A program made the translations under genes and the position numbers. Below, one piece after another: positions 1 to 8,471 of a stretch of 64,000 nt of DNA. The stretch covers positions 10,598-74,597 of the forward strand of contig JAEWHU010000091.1 in NCBI GenBank assembly GCA_023387635.1, written 5' to 3'. This stretch comes from Bacillota bacterium (lineage in GTDB: Bacteria; Bacillota; Clostridia; Lachnospirales; Lachnospiraceae). A model generated the notes under the pieces. That model was not told the origin of the DNA, did no database searches, and saw only the letters and a program-made list of their open reading frames with translations. Within the stretch, counting starts at the first letter, position 1, and each line of letters opens with the position of its first letter.

Positions 1-1085
1 TTGCAGCAATTGCAACCATATGTGATGTTATGGATCTAGTTGATGAAAATCGTATTATTGTAAAATATGGACTAAAACTTTTGAAAAATACAAGTAATCT
101 AGGAATTAAGGCATTGTTAGAGATAAATAACATACCATTATCTAAATTATCAGTATATCATATAGGATTTATCATTGGGCCATGTCTTAATGCATCTGGA
201 AGACTTGATACTGCTAAAAAAGGATTGGAATTGTTACTTTCAAAATCGAAAGTAGAAGCAGATGCTTTAGCTTTAGAATTAAAATCACTCAATGATGTAA
301 GAAAAGAAATGACTCTAAAAGGTTTTGAGAAAGCTTTACTTACAATTGAAGAGAAACAGATGAATGATGATAAAGTTTTAGTTGTCTATATAGAAAATTG
401 TCATGAAAGTTTAGCGGGGATTATAGCGGGTAGATTAAAAGAAAAGTTTAATAAACCAGCGATTGTATTAACTGATTCCGAACAAGGTGTAAAAGGTTCC
501 TGTCGATCGATCCCGCAATATAACATATATGAGGAACTTACTAAATGTAAAGATTTACTAATGAAATACGGTGGACATCCTATGGCTGCAGGTTTGTCTC
601 TTTCGTATGACAACGTGGATATATTAAGAAAAAAGTTAAATGAAATTACAACATTAACAAATGAGGATTTAATTCCTAAAGTCGTTATTGATGTTATCCT
701 GCCATTCGGTTTCGTTTCAGGTGAATTAATTGAAGAGTTAGAATTATTAGAACCATTTGGTAAGGGTAACAATAAGCCTATCTTTGCTGAAAGAAATGTG
801 AAAGTGTTGAAGGCAAATCTATTGGGCAAAGATAAAAATGTTTTAAAATTTAGAGTTGTAAATGAGTATAATAGAGAAATGGAAGCATTGTACTTTGGTA
901 ATGTACCAGATATGATTAATGAAATGAAGGCATTGTACGGAGATAATGAAGTTGATAAGATGTTTATTAATAGAGATAATGACGTGAAATTATCAATTAC
1001 ATATTATCCAAGCATTAATGAATACGGAGGCAAACAAAATACGCAAATAATAATTCAAAATTATCAATTAATAGGGAAAAACTAA
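1..1085 (+). CDS. recJ: RecJ-type single-strand DNA exonuclease, 3' part
   Basis: The reading frame is already open at base 3, giving AAIATICDVMDLVDENR, the conserved RecJ segment before the DHHA1 domain, so the gene begins before the window and the first in-frame ATG (30) is not its start. The visible ~360 residues hold the DHHA1 domain (GIIAGRLKEKFNKPAIVL, then GGHPMAAGLSL) and the C-terminal OB-like region (LLEPFGKGNNKPIFA). The N-terminal DHH metal site lies outside the window. The family degrades single-stranded DNA 5' to 3' in recombination and mismatch repair in the cytoplasm. It ends 41 bases before the regulator gene at 1127, so the two may share a transcript. Family assignment is firm; whether this is the main RecJ or a paralogue cannot be told from half a gene. 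Confidence 0.9.
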   Translation, partial: AAIATICDVMDLVDENRIIVKYGLKLLKNTSNLGIKALLEINNIPLSKLSVYHIGFIIGPCLNASGRLDTAKKGLELLLSKSKVEADALALELKSLNDVRKEMTLKGFEKALLTIEEKQMNDDKVLVVYIENCHESLAGIIAGRLKEKFNKPAIVLTDSEQGVKGSCRSIPQYNIYEELTKCKDLLMKYGGHPMAAGLSLSYDNVDILRKKLNEITTLTNEDLIPKVVIDVILPFGFVSGELIEELELLEPFGKGNNKPIFAERNVKVLKANLLGKDKNVLKFRVVNEYNREMEALYFGNVPDMINEMKALYGDNEVDKMFINRDNDVKLSITYYPSINEYGGKQNTQIIIQNYQLIGKN

Positions 1086-1126
1086 ATGGGTTTATAAAGC
1101 GTAAAAGTTCCTTTGGGAGAGGTAAA

Positions 1127-2239
1127 ATGATCTCAGTTATATTATTAGAAGATAATGAAAAAAAATTAATAAAGCTCCATAATTATATAAAAGATTATCG
1201 AGATTTTGAGATTACTGGAATGTTTACTAAGATAAAAGATGCTCTATTGTGTATTGAAGAAAAGAGGCCTGAAATAGTTTTCTTTGGAGTAAGTACTTCT
1301 TACTTAACCGATATGGACATAATAAATAATATTAGAAAAATAACAAAAACAAGTAAAATCATCTTGGTTATTATAGAAGAAAATTTCGATTATATATTTT
1401 TTGAATTAAAGGAAATAGTACATGACACAGTGTATAAGAGTGGCTATGATTTTTTATTACCAGGTTCGCTAACGCTAACAACTACTGGAAAAAGCATAAA
1501 AAAAAGCAACAAGCGTCAAATAACTTGTTTTGGAAATTTTACAATTGTTAATAAAGAGGATGTAACTTTTGTGAAATGGCGAACGAAAAAGGTTAAGGAA
1601 TTGTTTGCATATTTAATATGTAGATATGATAAGAAAATTTCAAAAGATGAATTAATTAGTATTCTATTTAATGGTGAAGATAAAACAAAGGCCCTGAATC
1701 ACTTGTATGTTACTATGTCCTACTTAAGAAAACATTTGAAAGATATGGGTCTTACAAGAAAAGAATTTTTAATTAAAAATGATTATACTTTAGAAATAAT
1801 GGATAATGTTTGTGATTTTATTGATTTCGATCGTTTTATTTTGAGAAATTCTTTTATTGATGACGATAATATAGAAGAAGCAGAAGAAATAACCGAGTTG
1901 TATCATGGTATGTTTTTCGAAGAAGAAGATTATGTTTGGGCATATGATATACGTGAGTTTGCTGATAAAAAATATGAAGAGCTTCTCTTAATGATAAGTG
2001 ACTATTTTAGAGAAAAGAATATGATGAAGAAAGCAGAAAAGGCATTGTTAAAAATATTAGATCATAATGCCTTATCATTAAATGCCTATTATCAATTATT
2101 GGATTTGTATATATTTTGCAATCGTAAAGAGATGTTTAAAAAGGAATATCAAAAATATGATAGTATAGTAAGGTGTGAATTTAATGATATTCCTGAAAAA
2201 AGATATGTACGTTTTTATAATTCTTTAATAAATGAATAA
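1127..2239 (+). CDS. SARP/BTAD-type transcriptional regulator with degenerate receiver domain
   Basis: A 370-residue protein. Residues 1-115 look like a response-regulator receiver (VILLEDNEKK at the acidic-pair position). Residues ~130-215 are an OmpR-like winged helix (TCFGNFTIVN... WRTKKVKELFAYLICR). Residues ~230-370 are a bacterial transcriptional activator (BTAD, TPR-like) domain. The usual phosphate-accepting Asp (xIVFLDI) is replaced: the sequence reads EIVFFGVS, so Gly54 stands where Asp should be, and the domain is probably not phosphorylated in the normal way. The start has a strong GGGAGAGG ribosome site. The domain order is known from SARP/AfsR-like and Firmicute RR-BTAD regulators. 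Target genes are unknown; the downstream gene with direct repeats in its promoter is one candidate. Confidence 0.8.
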   Translation: MISVILLEDNEKKLIKLHNYIKDYRDFEITGMFTKIKDALLCIEEKRPEIVFFGVSTSYLTDMDIINNIRKITKTSKIILVIIEENFDYIFFELKEIVHDTVYKSGYDFLLPGSLTLTTTGKSIKKSNKRQITCFGNFTIVNKEDVTFVKWRTKKVKELFAYLICRYDKKISKDELISILFNGEDKTKALNHLYVTMSYLRKHLKDMGLTRKEFLIKNDYTLEIMDNVCDFIDFDRFILRNSFIDDDNIEEAEEITELYHGMFFEEEDYVWAYDIREFADKKYEELLLMISDYFREKNMMKKAEKALLKILDHNALSLNAYYQLLDLYIFCNRKEMFKKEYQKYDSIVRCEFNDIPEKRYVRFYNSLINE

Positions 2240-2250
2240 AATCAAAATTT

Positions 2251-2292
2251 GCTAGTAACAAAGATAAGTTGTGCTTTGTTACTAGCTTTTTT
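2251..2292 (+). terminator. Rho-independent terminator after the SARP-type gene
   Basis: A perfect 13-bp stem (GCTAGTAACAAAG, 2251-2263, with its complement at 2274-2286) is followed at once by six T. It separates the regulator from the Hpt-like gene. Confidence 0.93.
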
Positions 2293-2313
2293 GATATATG
2301 GGGAAAATATATG

Positions 2314-2348
2314 TTGTTAAGGTTTTGTTAAGGATTATGTCATATAAT
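2314..2348 (+). promoter_or_regulatory. Direct-repeat promoter of the Hpt-like gene
   Basis: TTGTTAAGG occurs at 2314-2322 and again at 2325-2333, a period of 11 bases (one helix turn). Nine bases later comes TATAAT (2343-2348), with no good -35 hexamer. Paired repeats with an 11-bp period just before a -10 are typical of activator sites for OmpR-type winged-helix proteins, including SARPs. Read on the other strand the repeats are TTAACA spaced 5, like a PhoP box. Which protein binds is inference. Confidence 0.5.
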
Positions 2349-2472
2349 GTTACAATTGTGTGAAAAAAGAGATTTTGGAAAAAGAAAATAATAATCAAGA
2401 AAATAATTGCTAAGAAGATAAGTAATTCATTGGCTTAGTAAATTTAGAATTAATAGAAAGGAGAGGATATAA

Positions 2473-2874
2473 GTGCCGCGTTCTGTAGAACCGCTATTCG
2501 AATTGTTTGTATATGAAACGAATCAACTATTAGAACAATTAGAAAAGAATATACTTGATTGTGAACAAACTAAAACATTTGACATTGATACAATGAATGA
2601 TATTTATGGTAATATACGCACAATAAGAGGGTCAGCAGCTATGATGTTATACACCTCAATATCAACAGTAGCCAATGCACTTGAAAATTTGTTTCATAGT
2701 TTGAGAAAACAAGAAAAAGAAGGGCATAATTATAACGAAATAGCAGATATTGTATTTCGTATATCTGATTATATAAAAGGTGAATTGGATAAAATTGAAG
2801 ATGGAATAGAACCTTATGGCAATCCAGAGTGCTTTATTAAAGAAGTGAATAATTTGTTAAATAAGATTAATTGA
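2473..2874 (+). CDS. Hpt/CheA-P1-like protein lacking the phosphohistidine
   Basis: A 133-residue single-domain protein starting with GTG behind AAAGGAGAGG. It resembles the CheA P1/Hpt helical bundle: FELFVYETNQLLEQLEKNIL, then YGNIRTIRGSAAMM and ANALENLFHSLR. In the family the central motif is HxxKGSAxxM with a phosphorylated His; here Arg49 (NIRTIRGS) occupies that position, so the protein probably cannot carry phosphate. No kinase domain is attached and no chemotaxis genes are near. It may be a protein-binding remnant or decoy of a phosphorelay, perhaps working with the equally degenerate receiver protein encoded just upstream. Fold assignment comes from motif alignment by eye. Confidence 0.65.
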   Translation: MPRSVEPLFELFVYETNQLLEQLEKNILDCEQTKTFDIDTMNDIYGNIRTIRGSAAMMLYTSISTVANALENLFHSLRKQEKEGHNYNEIADIVFRISDYIKGELDKIEDGIEPYGNPECFIKEVNNLLNKIN

Positions 2875-2938
2875 AGTAGTTATGTCAAACATAAAAGGCA
2901 AAAAACAGCTTAATATCCTTGATTAATTAATAAATTAA

Positions 2939-2967
2939 TTGATATTTATAAATGGAGATGCTATAAT
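2939..2967 (+). promoter_or_regulatory. Sigma-A-type promoter for apt
   Basis: TTGATA (2939-2944), a 17-base spacer and a perfect TATAAT (2962-2967), about 117 bases before the apt start. Confidence 0.72.
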
Positions 2968-3084
2968 ATACTTTGGCAATCATCAGAGTTTAATGAATCC
3001 TGATATGAGGGCGTGTTAATACGCAGACGTGAATTATAGGAATACAGTAATTTTATTTGATTAATTATGAAAAGAGGCTTTAAT

Positions 3085-3609
3085 ATGAAAAAATTAGAAG
3101 AATACATTAGAAGTATACCAAATTTTCCAGAGGAAGGCATTATTTTTCGCGATATAACTAGTGTATTACAAGATAAAGATGGACTTAGGATGTCGATTGA
3201 CCAAATGCAATCATTATTAGATGATAAGAATATTGATGTAATTGTTGGACCTGAATCTAGAGGATTTATCTTTGGAGTACCTATTGCTTATAACTTAAAT
3301 AAAGCTTTTGTTCCTGTCCGTAAAAAAGGTAAATTACCTTGTGAAACTATTGAAATGGAATATGATCTAGAATATGGTACAGCAACTATTGAAATTCACA
3401 AAGATGCAATTAAACCAGGTCAAAAAGTAGCTATTGTTGACGACTTAATCGCTACAGGCGGTACAATAGAAGCAATCACTAAATTAATTGAAAGTTTAGG
3501 TGGTGAAGTAGTTAAAATTATCTTTTTAATTGAACTTGAAGGTCTACGTGGAAGAGATAAATTAGTTGGATACGATGTTGAATCTGTTTTAAAATATGAA
3601 GATAAATAA
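3085..3609 (+). CDS. apt: Adenine phosphoribosyltransferase
   Basis: Converts adenine and PRPP to AMP and pyrophosphate (purine salvage, cytoplasm). The 174 residues match the usual length. The N-terminal IRSIPNFPEEGIIFRDIT is the Apt signature, GPESRGFIFG follows, and VAIVDDLIATGGT (about residues 113-125) is the PRPP-binding loop. An ATG 18 bases upstream (3067) is also in frame, but 3085 is preferred because AAGAGG lies at a normal distance before it and family proteins start with this segment. It stands alone between its own promoter and a terminator, just before rel, a common order in Firmicutes. Confidence 0.95.
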   Translation: MKKLEEYIRSIPNFPEEGIIFRDITSVLQDKDGLRMSIDQMQSLLDDKNIDVIVGPESRGFIFGVPIAYNLNKAFVPVRKKGKLPCETIEMEYDLEYGTATIEIHKDAIKPGQKVAIVDDLIATGGTIEAITKLIESLGGEVVKIIFLIELEGLRGRDKLVGYDVESVLKYEDK

Positions 3610-3634
3610 TAAAAAGAATAAATACCAATAATAG

Positions 3635-3673
3635 AAAAAAAAGAGTTTTCAGATAAGCTGTGAACTCTTTTTT
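3635..3673 (+). terminator. Terminator after apt
   Basis: An A-run and GAGTT (from 3635) pair with AACTC and a T-run (to 3672); an inner CAG/CTG pairing extends the stem around a short loop. Confidence 0.88.
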
Positions 3674-3770
3674 GTGTATAAGGAATGGCTTTCTTTGACA
3701 TAAAGGGAAAGCTGTTTATCATATTGAACTTGACAAAACAAGCCAGGATATGTCATTATTCAATAAATAA

Positions 3771-3799
3771 TTGATTTTTTAATAGAAACTGATTATAAT
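3771..3799 (+). promoter_or_regulatory. Sigma-A-type promoter for rel
   Basis: TTGATT (3771-3776), 17-base spacer, TATAAT (3794-3799). The start codon of rel is 34 bases downstream. Confidence 0.72.
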
Positions 3800-3832
3800 A
3801 AGAAGATAAACTTATAAATAGGTGGTGATTTC

Positions 3833-6133
3833 ATGGAAAGTGTAGTAGTTAGTAATAAGTCTAATAGAGACAAAAACAAAAAAGAATTCGATATTCCGGA
3901 CCATTTTACAAGTCCAGATATTTTATATAGACAATTAATTCACACTGTAGAAAGTTATCATCCTTCTGCAGATATTTCCATGATAGAAAAAGCTTACCAT
4001 ATTGCTGACAAAGCTCATAATGACCAATTAAGAAAATCTGGAGAGCCATATATTATACATCCTTTATGTGTAGCTATTATTCTAGCAGAATTGGAATTGG
4101 ATAAAGAAACTATTGTTGCAGGACTTTTACATGATGTAGTTGAAGATACTATATATACTGTAGAAGAACTAACAAAGGAATTTAATGAAGAAATTGCTTT
4201 GCTAGTTGATGGCGTTACGAAGCTTACTCAATTAAATTATTCAAAAGATAAAGTAGAAATTCAAGCAGAGAATTTGCGTAAGATGTTTCTAGCGATGGCA
4301 AAGGACATTAGAGTTATTCTTATAAAATTAGCAGATAGACTTCACAATATGCGTACGTTAGAGTACCAAACCCCTATTAAACAAAGAGAAAAAGCTAGAG
4401 AGACCATGGACATTTATGCTCCAATTGCACAAAGACTTGGTATTTCTAAGATAAAAATAGAGTTAGATGATTTATCACTTCAATATTTAGAACCTGATAT
4501 ATATAAGGATCTATCTGAAAAGATAAATTTGAGAATTGGTGAAAAGAAGAGTATTATTAATGGAATCGTAGAAGAAGTACAATTTCATATAAGTGATGCT
4601 GAAATAAAGGCAATGATTGATGGACGTGTGAAACATCTTTTTAGTATCTATAAAAAGATGGTAAATCAAAATAAAACACTAGATCAAATATATGATTTAT
4701 TTGCAGTTCGTATTATCGTAGATTCTGTAAAAGATTGTTATGCTGCTCTTGGTATCATTCACGAAATGTATAAACCCATACCAGGACGATTTAAAGATTA
4801 TATTGCTATGCCAAAACCTAATATGTATCAATCACTTCATACAACATTAATTGGTCCTAATGGTCAGCCATTTGAGATTCAAATAAGAACTTATGAAATG
4901 CATCGTACAGCAGAATATGGTATTGCTGCCCATTGGAAATACAAAGAGCGTAAGGACGGGGCAAACAATAACGATACAGAAGAAGAGAAACTTACATGGC
5001 TTAGACAAATTCTTGAATGGCAAAGGGATATGTCAGATAATAAAGAATTTTTAAGTTTACTTAAAAGTGACTTAGATTTATTCTCAGAAAGTGTTTACTG
5101 TTTCTCTCCAACAGGTGATGTTAAGAACTTACCAAATGGTTCTACACCTATTGATTTTGCGTATAATATTCATAGTGCTGTTGGTAATAAAATGGTAGGT
5201 GCTAGAGTTAACGGCAAATTAGTTAATATAGATTATGTTATTAAAAATGGTGATCGTATTGAAATTATAACGTCACAAAATTCAAAAGGTCCTAGTAGAG
5301 ATTGGCTTTCTTTAGTAAAAAGTACACAAGCAAAGAATAAGATAAATCAATGGTTTAAAACTGAGCTAAAAGAAGATAACATTATTCGTGGTAAAGATAT
5401 GATCGTAAGTTATTGTAAAGCGAAGAATATCGTCTTAAGTGATTTATTAAAATCAGAATATATGAATAAAGTTATGTTGAAGTATGGATTTAAGGATTGG
5501 GATTCTATCTATGCTGCTGTTGGTCATGGAGGTCTTAAAGAAGGTCAAGTCGTTAATAAATTGAAAGACGAATATGATAAGAAGCATAAGAAGGAAATGA
5601 CGGACGATAAAGTACTTGATACGATAACTGAAATCAAAGAAAGTAAAGGAAGTCATGGAAGAAAGTCAAAGAGCGGTATTGTAGTTGAAGGAATACATGA
5701 CGTAGCAGTGCGATTCTCTAAATGTTGTGGTCCAGTTCCTGGTGATGAAATTGTAGGATTTGTTACAAGAGGCAGGGGTGTATCAATACACAGAACAGAT
5801 TGTTTGAATCTTATGAATTTAGCGGAAGAAGACAGGGCAAGATTAATTGAAGCTGAATGGAATGTTCCACTTGATAAACAACAAGAGGGTGGACTATATG
5901 CAGCAGAGATAAAAATATATTCAAAGAATCGAAGTGGTGTATTAGTAGATATCTCTAAAATACTTACTGAAAATAAAATAGATGTTACTTCAATGACAGT
6001 AAGAACTAGCAAGCAAGGTACTGCCACTATTAGTATAGGTTTTGATATTCATGGTAAAGAACAATTATTGTATATTATAAGTAAATTAAGAACAATCGAA
6101 AGTATTCTTGATATTGAAAGAACGACAGGCTAA
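3833..6133 (+). CDS. relA: Bifunctional (p)ppGpp synthetase/hydrolase, Rel
   Basis: Makes and degrades the stringent-response alarmone (p)ppGpp on starvation. The 766 residues contain the standard order: HD hydrolase domain (HNDQLRKSGEPYIIHP, His100-Asp101 in LLHDVVEDT, LADRLHNMRTLE), synthetase domain (~280-400, with YIAMPKPNMYQSLHTT), TGS (CFSPTGDVKNLPNGSTPIDF), a CC/zinc region (SKCCGPVPGDEIVGFVTRG) and a C-terminal ACT domain. The synthetase loop reads RFKD (residues 319-322), the RxKD signature of bifunctional Rel enzymes. All HD residues appear intact. Ribosome site AGGTGGTG. It is followed after 92 bases by a metallo-hydrolase gene, probably in the same transcript. Confidence 0.96.
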   Translation: MESVVVSNKSNRDKNKKEFDIPDHFTSPDILYRQLIHTVESYHPSADISMIEKAYHIADKAHNDQLRKSGEPYIIHPLCVAIILAELELDKETIVAGLLHDVVEDTIYTVEELTKEFNEEIALLVDGVTKLTQLNYSKDKVEIQAENLRKMFLAMAKDIRVILIKLADRLHNMRTLEYQTPIKQREKARETMDIYAPIAQRLGISKIKIELDDLSLQYLEPDIYKDLSEKINLRIGEKKSIINGIVEEVQFHISDAEIKAMIDGRVKHLFSIYKKMVNQNKTLDQIYDLFAVRIIVDSVKDCYAALGIIHEMYKPIPGRFKDYIAMPKPNMYQSLHTTLIGPNGQPFEIQIRTYEMHRTAEYGIAAHWKYKERKDGANNNDTEEEKLTWLRQILEWQRDMSDNKEFLSLLKSDLDLFSESVYCFSPTGDVKNLPNGSTPIDFAYNIHSAVGNKMVGARVNGKLVNIDYVIKNGDRIEIITSQNSKGPSRDWLSLVKSTQAKNKINQWFKTELKEDNIIRGKDMIVSYCKAKNIVLSDLLKSEYMNKVMLKYGFKDWDSIYAAVGHGGLKEGQVVNKLKDEYDKKHKKEMTDDKVLDTITEIKESKGSHGRKSKSGIVVEGIHDVAVRFSKCCGPVPGDEIVGFVTRGRGVSIHRTDCLNLMNLAEEDRARLIEAEWNVPLDKQQEGGLYAAEIKIYSKNRSGVLVDISKILTENKIDVTSMTVRTSKQGTATISIGFDIHGKEQLLYIISKLRTIESILDIERTTG

Positions 6134-6186
6134 TTAAGAATAAAGATTAGTGAGAAAAATCAATTCACTTTGCAGATATTGTGCCA

Positions 6187-6204
6187 ACACCGAATTCGCG
6201 GTGT
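6187..6204 (+). repeat. Small inverted repeat in the rel-hydrolase gap
   Basis: ACACCG and CGGTGT flank a six-base loop. The hairpin sits just before the ribosome site of the next gene and has no T-run, so it could modulate translation or RNA stability rather than terminate. Confidence 0.4.
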
Positions 6205-6225
6205 ATCGACGAAATGGAGATTAAA

Positions 6226-6867
6226 ATGAAAATAGGGACTATTCTACTTGGAGATGTAAAGACAAATTGTTATATTATCAGTAATGAAGAAACAAAAGAG
6301 GGCATTATTATAGATCCAGGCGATAATGCCGGGCTTATTATTAAGAAACTTGAGGAGGATAATATTAAACCTGTTGGGATTTTACTTACTCATGGTCATT
6401 TTGATCATATTATGGCAGGTCCAAAATTATCAGAACATTATGATATTCCAATGTATGGCTATATAGAAGAAGGGGAATTGGTAAAAGATTTCATATTAAA
6501 TGCTGCTTATTTAATTGGTAGTAAATTTACAATGAAATTATCTCACTTTTTTAATGATGGTGATGAATTACTTTTGGCTGGTTATAAACTAAAAGTAATT
6601 CATACACCAGGGCATACAAAAGGTAGTGTTTGTTTTTATATTGAAGATGAAAATGTGTTAATTAGTGGAGATACTTTGTTCTATAATTCTGTTGGTAGAA
6701 CAGATCTGCCTACAGGTGATGGTATGATGTTGTTGCGTTCTATTGAAAAAATATTAATGGCATTACCAGAAGAAACAAAAGTTTATCCAGGACATGGAGC
6801 TTTAACCTCTATTGGATATGAGAAAAAAAATAATCCATTTATACATCCAGAAACAATATGGGATTAA
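6226..6867 (+). CDS. Metallo-beta-lactamase-fold hydrolase (glyoxalase II-like)
   Basis: A 213-residue single-domain hydrolase of the glyoxalase II-like branch. Metal ligands are visible: THGHFDH (HxHxDH), HTPGHTKGS, SGDTLF and the late YPGHG. These bind two metals in the family, which hydrolyses thioesters such as S-lactoylglutathione or related substrates; the true substrate here is unknown. The frame is open from GTG 6181, but the ATG at 6226 is preferred because GGAGA lies 5 bases before it and MKIGTILLGDVKTNCYII is the usual N-terminus. It sits between rel and hemZ, a neighbourhood seen in many Clostridia. Confidence 0.9.
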   Translation: MKIGTILLGDVKTNCYIISNEETKEGIIIDPGDNAGLIIKKLEEDNIKPVGILLTHGHFDHIMAGPKLSEHYDIPMYGYIEEGELVKDFILNAAYLIGSKFTMKLSHFFNDGDELLLAGYKLKVIHTPGHTKGSVCFYIEDENVLISGDTLFYNSVGRTDLPTGDGMMLLRSIEKILMALPEETKVYPGHGALTSIGYEKKNNPFIHPETIWD

Positions 6868-6913
6868 ATTGGATTGGATTTGTAGAAATCTAAATTATAT
6901 ACAATGAAAGTAG

Positions 6914-6942
6914 ATTAGTTGGAAATTATATTTCCAACTAAT
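6914..6942 (+). terminator. AT-rich hairpin before hemZ
   Basis: A perfect 12-bp stem (ATTAGTTGGAAA and its complement) closes a five-base loop. Only a weak T-rich tail follows and hemZ starts 30 bases later, so it may be a partial terminator or processing site within an operon. Confidence 0.55.
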
Positions 6943-6971
6943 TTAGTTATGAAGTTAGATAGGAGTTTAAT

Positions 6972-8471
6972 ATGATTACAGTCTATTTGACTAAGAACGA
7001 ATATGAATACGATATTCATACGTTATTAAAAGCATTTTATCCAAATGAACCAATTAAAGTTGCACAATTTGGTGATAAAGAAGAGATATCTACACAAAGT
7101 GATTTAACTGAGGAGCCTTTAACAATTCACATTATTTTAGATGAAGATAAGATTTTAATGAAAGCATTTAAGTTAGGTGAAAAGTTAGCAGAAGTAAGTA
7201 GCAATAAATCACTAGAGAATATAAAAGACTATAAAAATCACTTAAAGAGAGAGTTGTATAAACTTTTAAATAAGTTAACAAATATAGAACTTCCTTGGGG
7301 GATCTTAACAGGGATAAGGCCAACAAAGTTAGCATTAGATCCTCTTTTACAAGGGGAAGATATTACTAAGATTAAGTCACATCTTAGTAATGAATACCTT
7401 TGTTCAGATAAAAAAATTGATTTGAGTATAGAAATAGCAAAACGAGAATTAGAGTTATTACAAAAGATTGATTACAAGAATAGTTATAGCATATATATTG
7501 GAATCCCATTTTGTCCAAGTACATGCCTTTACTGTTCTTTTACTTCCTATTCCGCTGAAAAGTTTAAGGATTTAATCGAAGTATATTTAGAAGCGCTAAT
7601 GAAGGAAATATCCTATGCAAAAACAGCTTTTACAGGTAAAAAACTTTCCACAATATATATTGGAGGGGGAACACCTACAACATTAACAGCAGAGCAATTA
7701 GATAGGTTATTAACACATGTTGCTAACTGTTTTGATGTAAAGAATCTTATGGAATATACAGTGGAAGCTGGAAGACCCGATAGCATAACTTTAGAAAAGT
7801 TAGAAGTTCTAAAAAGACAAGGTGTATCTAGAATATCAATTAATCCACAAACCATGATGCAAAAAACACTTGATGTTATTGGGAGAAAGCATACCGTACA
7901 AGAAATAATAGATGCATACTACATGGCAAGAAAAGTTGGACATGATAATATTAATATGGACATTATCATTGGATTGCCAGGTGAGACTAAGGAAGATGTT
8001 GCTTATACACTAAGTGAGATAGGAAAACTTAATCCAGATAGTTTAACAGTTCATACCCTAGCGATTAAACGTGCAGCAAGGCTTAATATAGAAAAAGAGA
8101 ATTATAAGGATATGGCAGCGCATGATGCAAAAGAAATGTTAGAATTAACAACAGCTTATGCAAAAGAATATGATTATCTTCCATACTATCTATATAGACA
8201 AAAGAATATGGCAGATAATCTTGAAAACACTGGTTATGCACATTATGGGAAAGAGTGTATCTATAATATATTAATTATGGAAGAAAAACAAACCATCTTA
8301 GCACTAGGTGCAGGTTCTGTGTCTAAATTTGTATTTCATAATGAAAATCGTATAGAGAGAGTAGATAATGTGAAAAGTTTAATTGATTATATTAATCGAA
8401 TCGATGAGATGATAGAAAGAAAGGTAACTTTTATATCCAATAATAGAAGTGAATTAGAGAGGACTTTCTAG
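6972..8471 (+). CDS. hemZ: HemZ-type radical SAM coproporphyrinogen dehydrogenase
   Basis: A 499-residue radical SAM protein of the HemZ subfamily of oxygen-independent coproporphyrinogen III oxidase-like enzymes. The [4Fe-4S] triad is Cys181, Cys185 and Cys188 in GIPFCPSTCLYCSF, followed by GGGTPTTL and the VEAGRPDS segment. The ~170-residue N-terminal extension (ELPWGILTGIRPTKLA) distinguishes HemZ from HemN and HemW. In B. subtilis HemZ contributes to anaerobic haem synthesis; no other haem gene is in this window, so the role here could differ. The start follows AGGAG. Its stop codon overlaps the next start by one base. Confidence 0.9.
   Translation: MITVYLTKNEYEYDIHTLLKAFYPNEPIKVAQFGDKEEISTQSDLTEEPLTIHIILDEDKILMKAFKLGEKLAEVSSNKSLENIKDYKNHLKRELYKLLNKLTNIELPWGILTGIRPTKLALDPLLQGEDITKIKSHLSNEYLCSDKKIDLSIEIAKRELELLQKIDYKNSYSIYIGIPFCPSTCLYCSFTSYSAEKFKDLIEVYLEALMKEISYAKTAFTGKKLSTIYIGGGTPTTLTAEQLDRLLTHVANCFDVKNLMEYTVEAGRPDSITLEKLEVLKRQGVSRISINPQTMMQKTLDVIGRKHTVQEIIDAYYMARKVGHDNINMDIIIGLPGETKEDVAYTLSEIGKLNPDSLTVHTLAIKRAARLNIEKENYKDMAAHDAKEMLELTTAYAKEYDYLPYYLYRQKNMADNLENTGYAHYGKECIYNILIMEEKQTILALGAGSVSKFVFHNENRIERVDNVKSLIDYINRIDEMIERKVTFISNNRSELERTF

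Noticed and set aside
401..829. 142-codon minus-strand frame opposite recJ
   Set aside because: Mirror of a well-conserved RecJ coding region; no ribosome site and no recognisable protein.
5653..6027. 124-codon minus-strand frame opposite rel
   Set aside because: Lies wholly within the conserved C-terminal part of rel; shadow frame.
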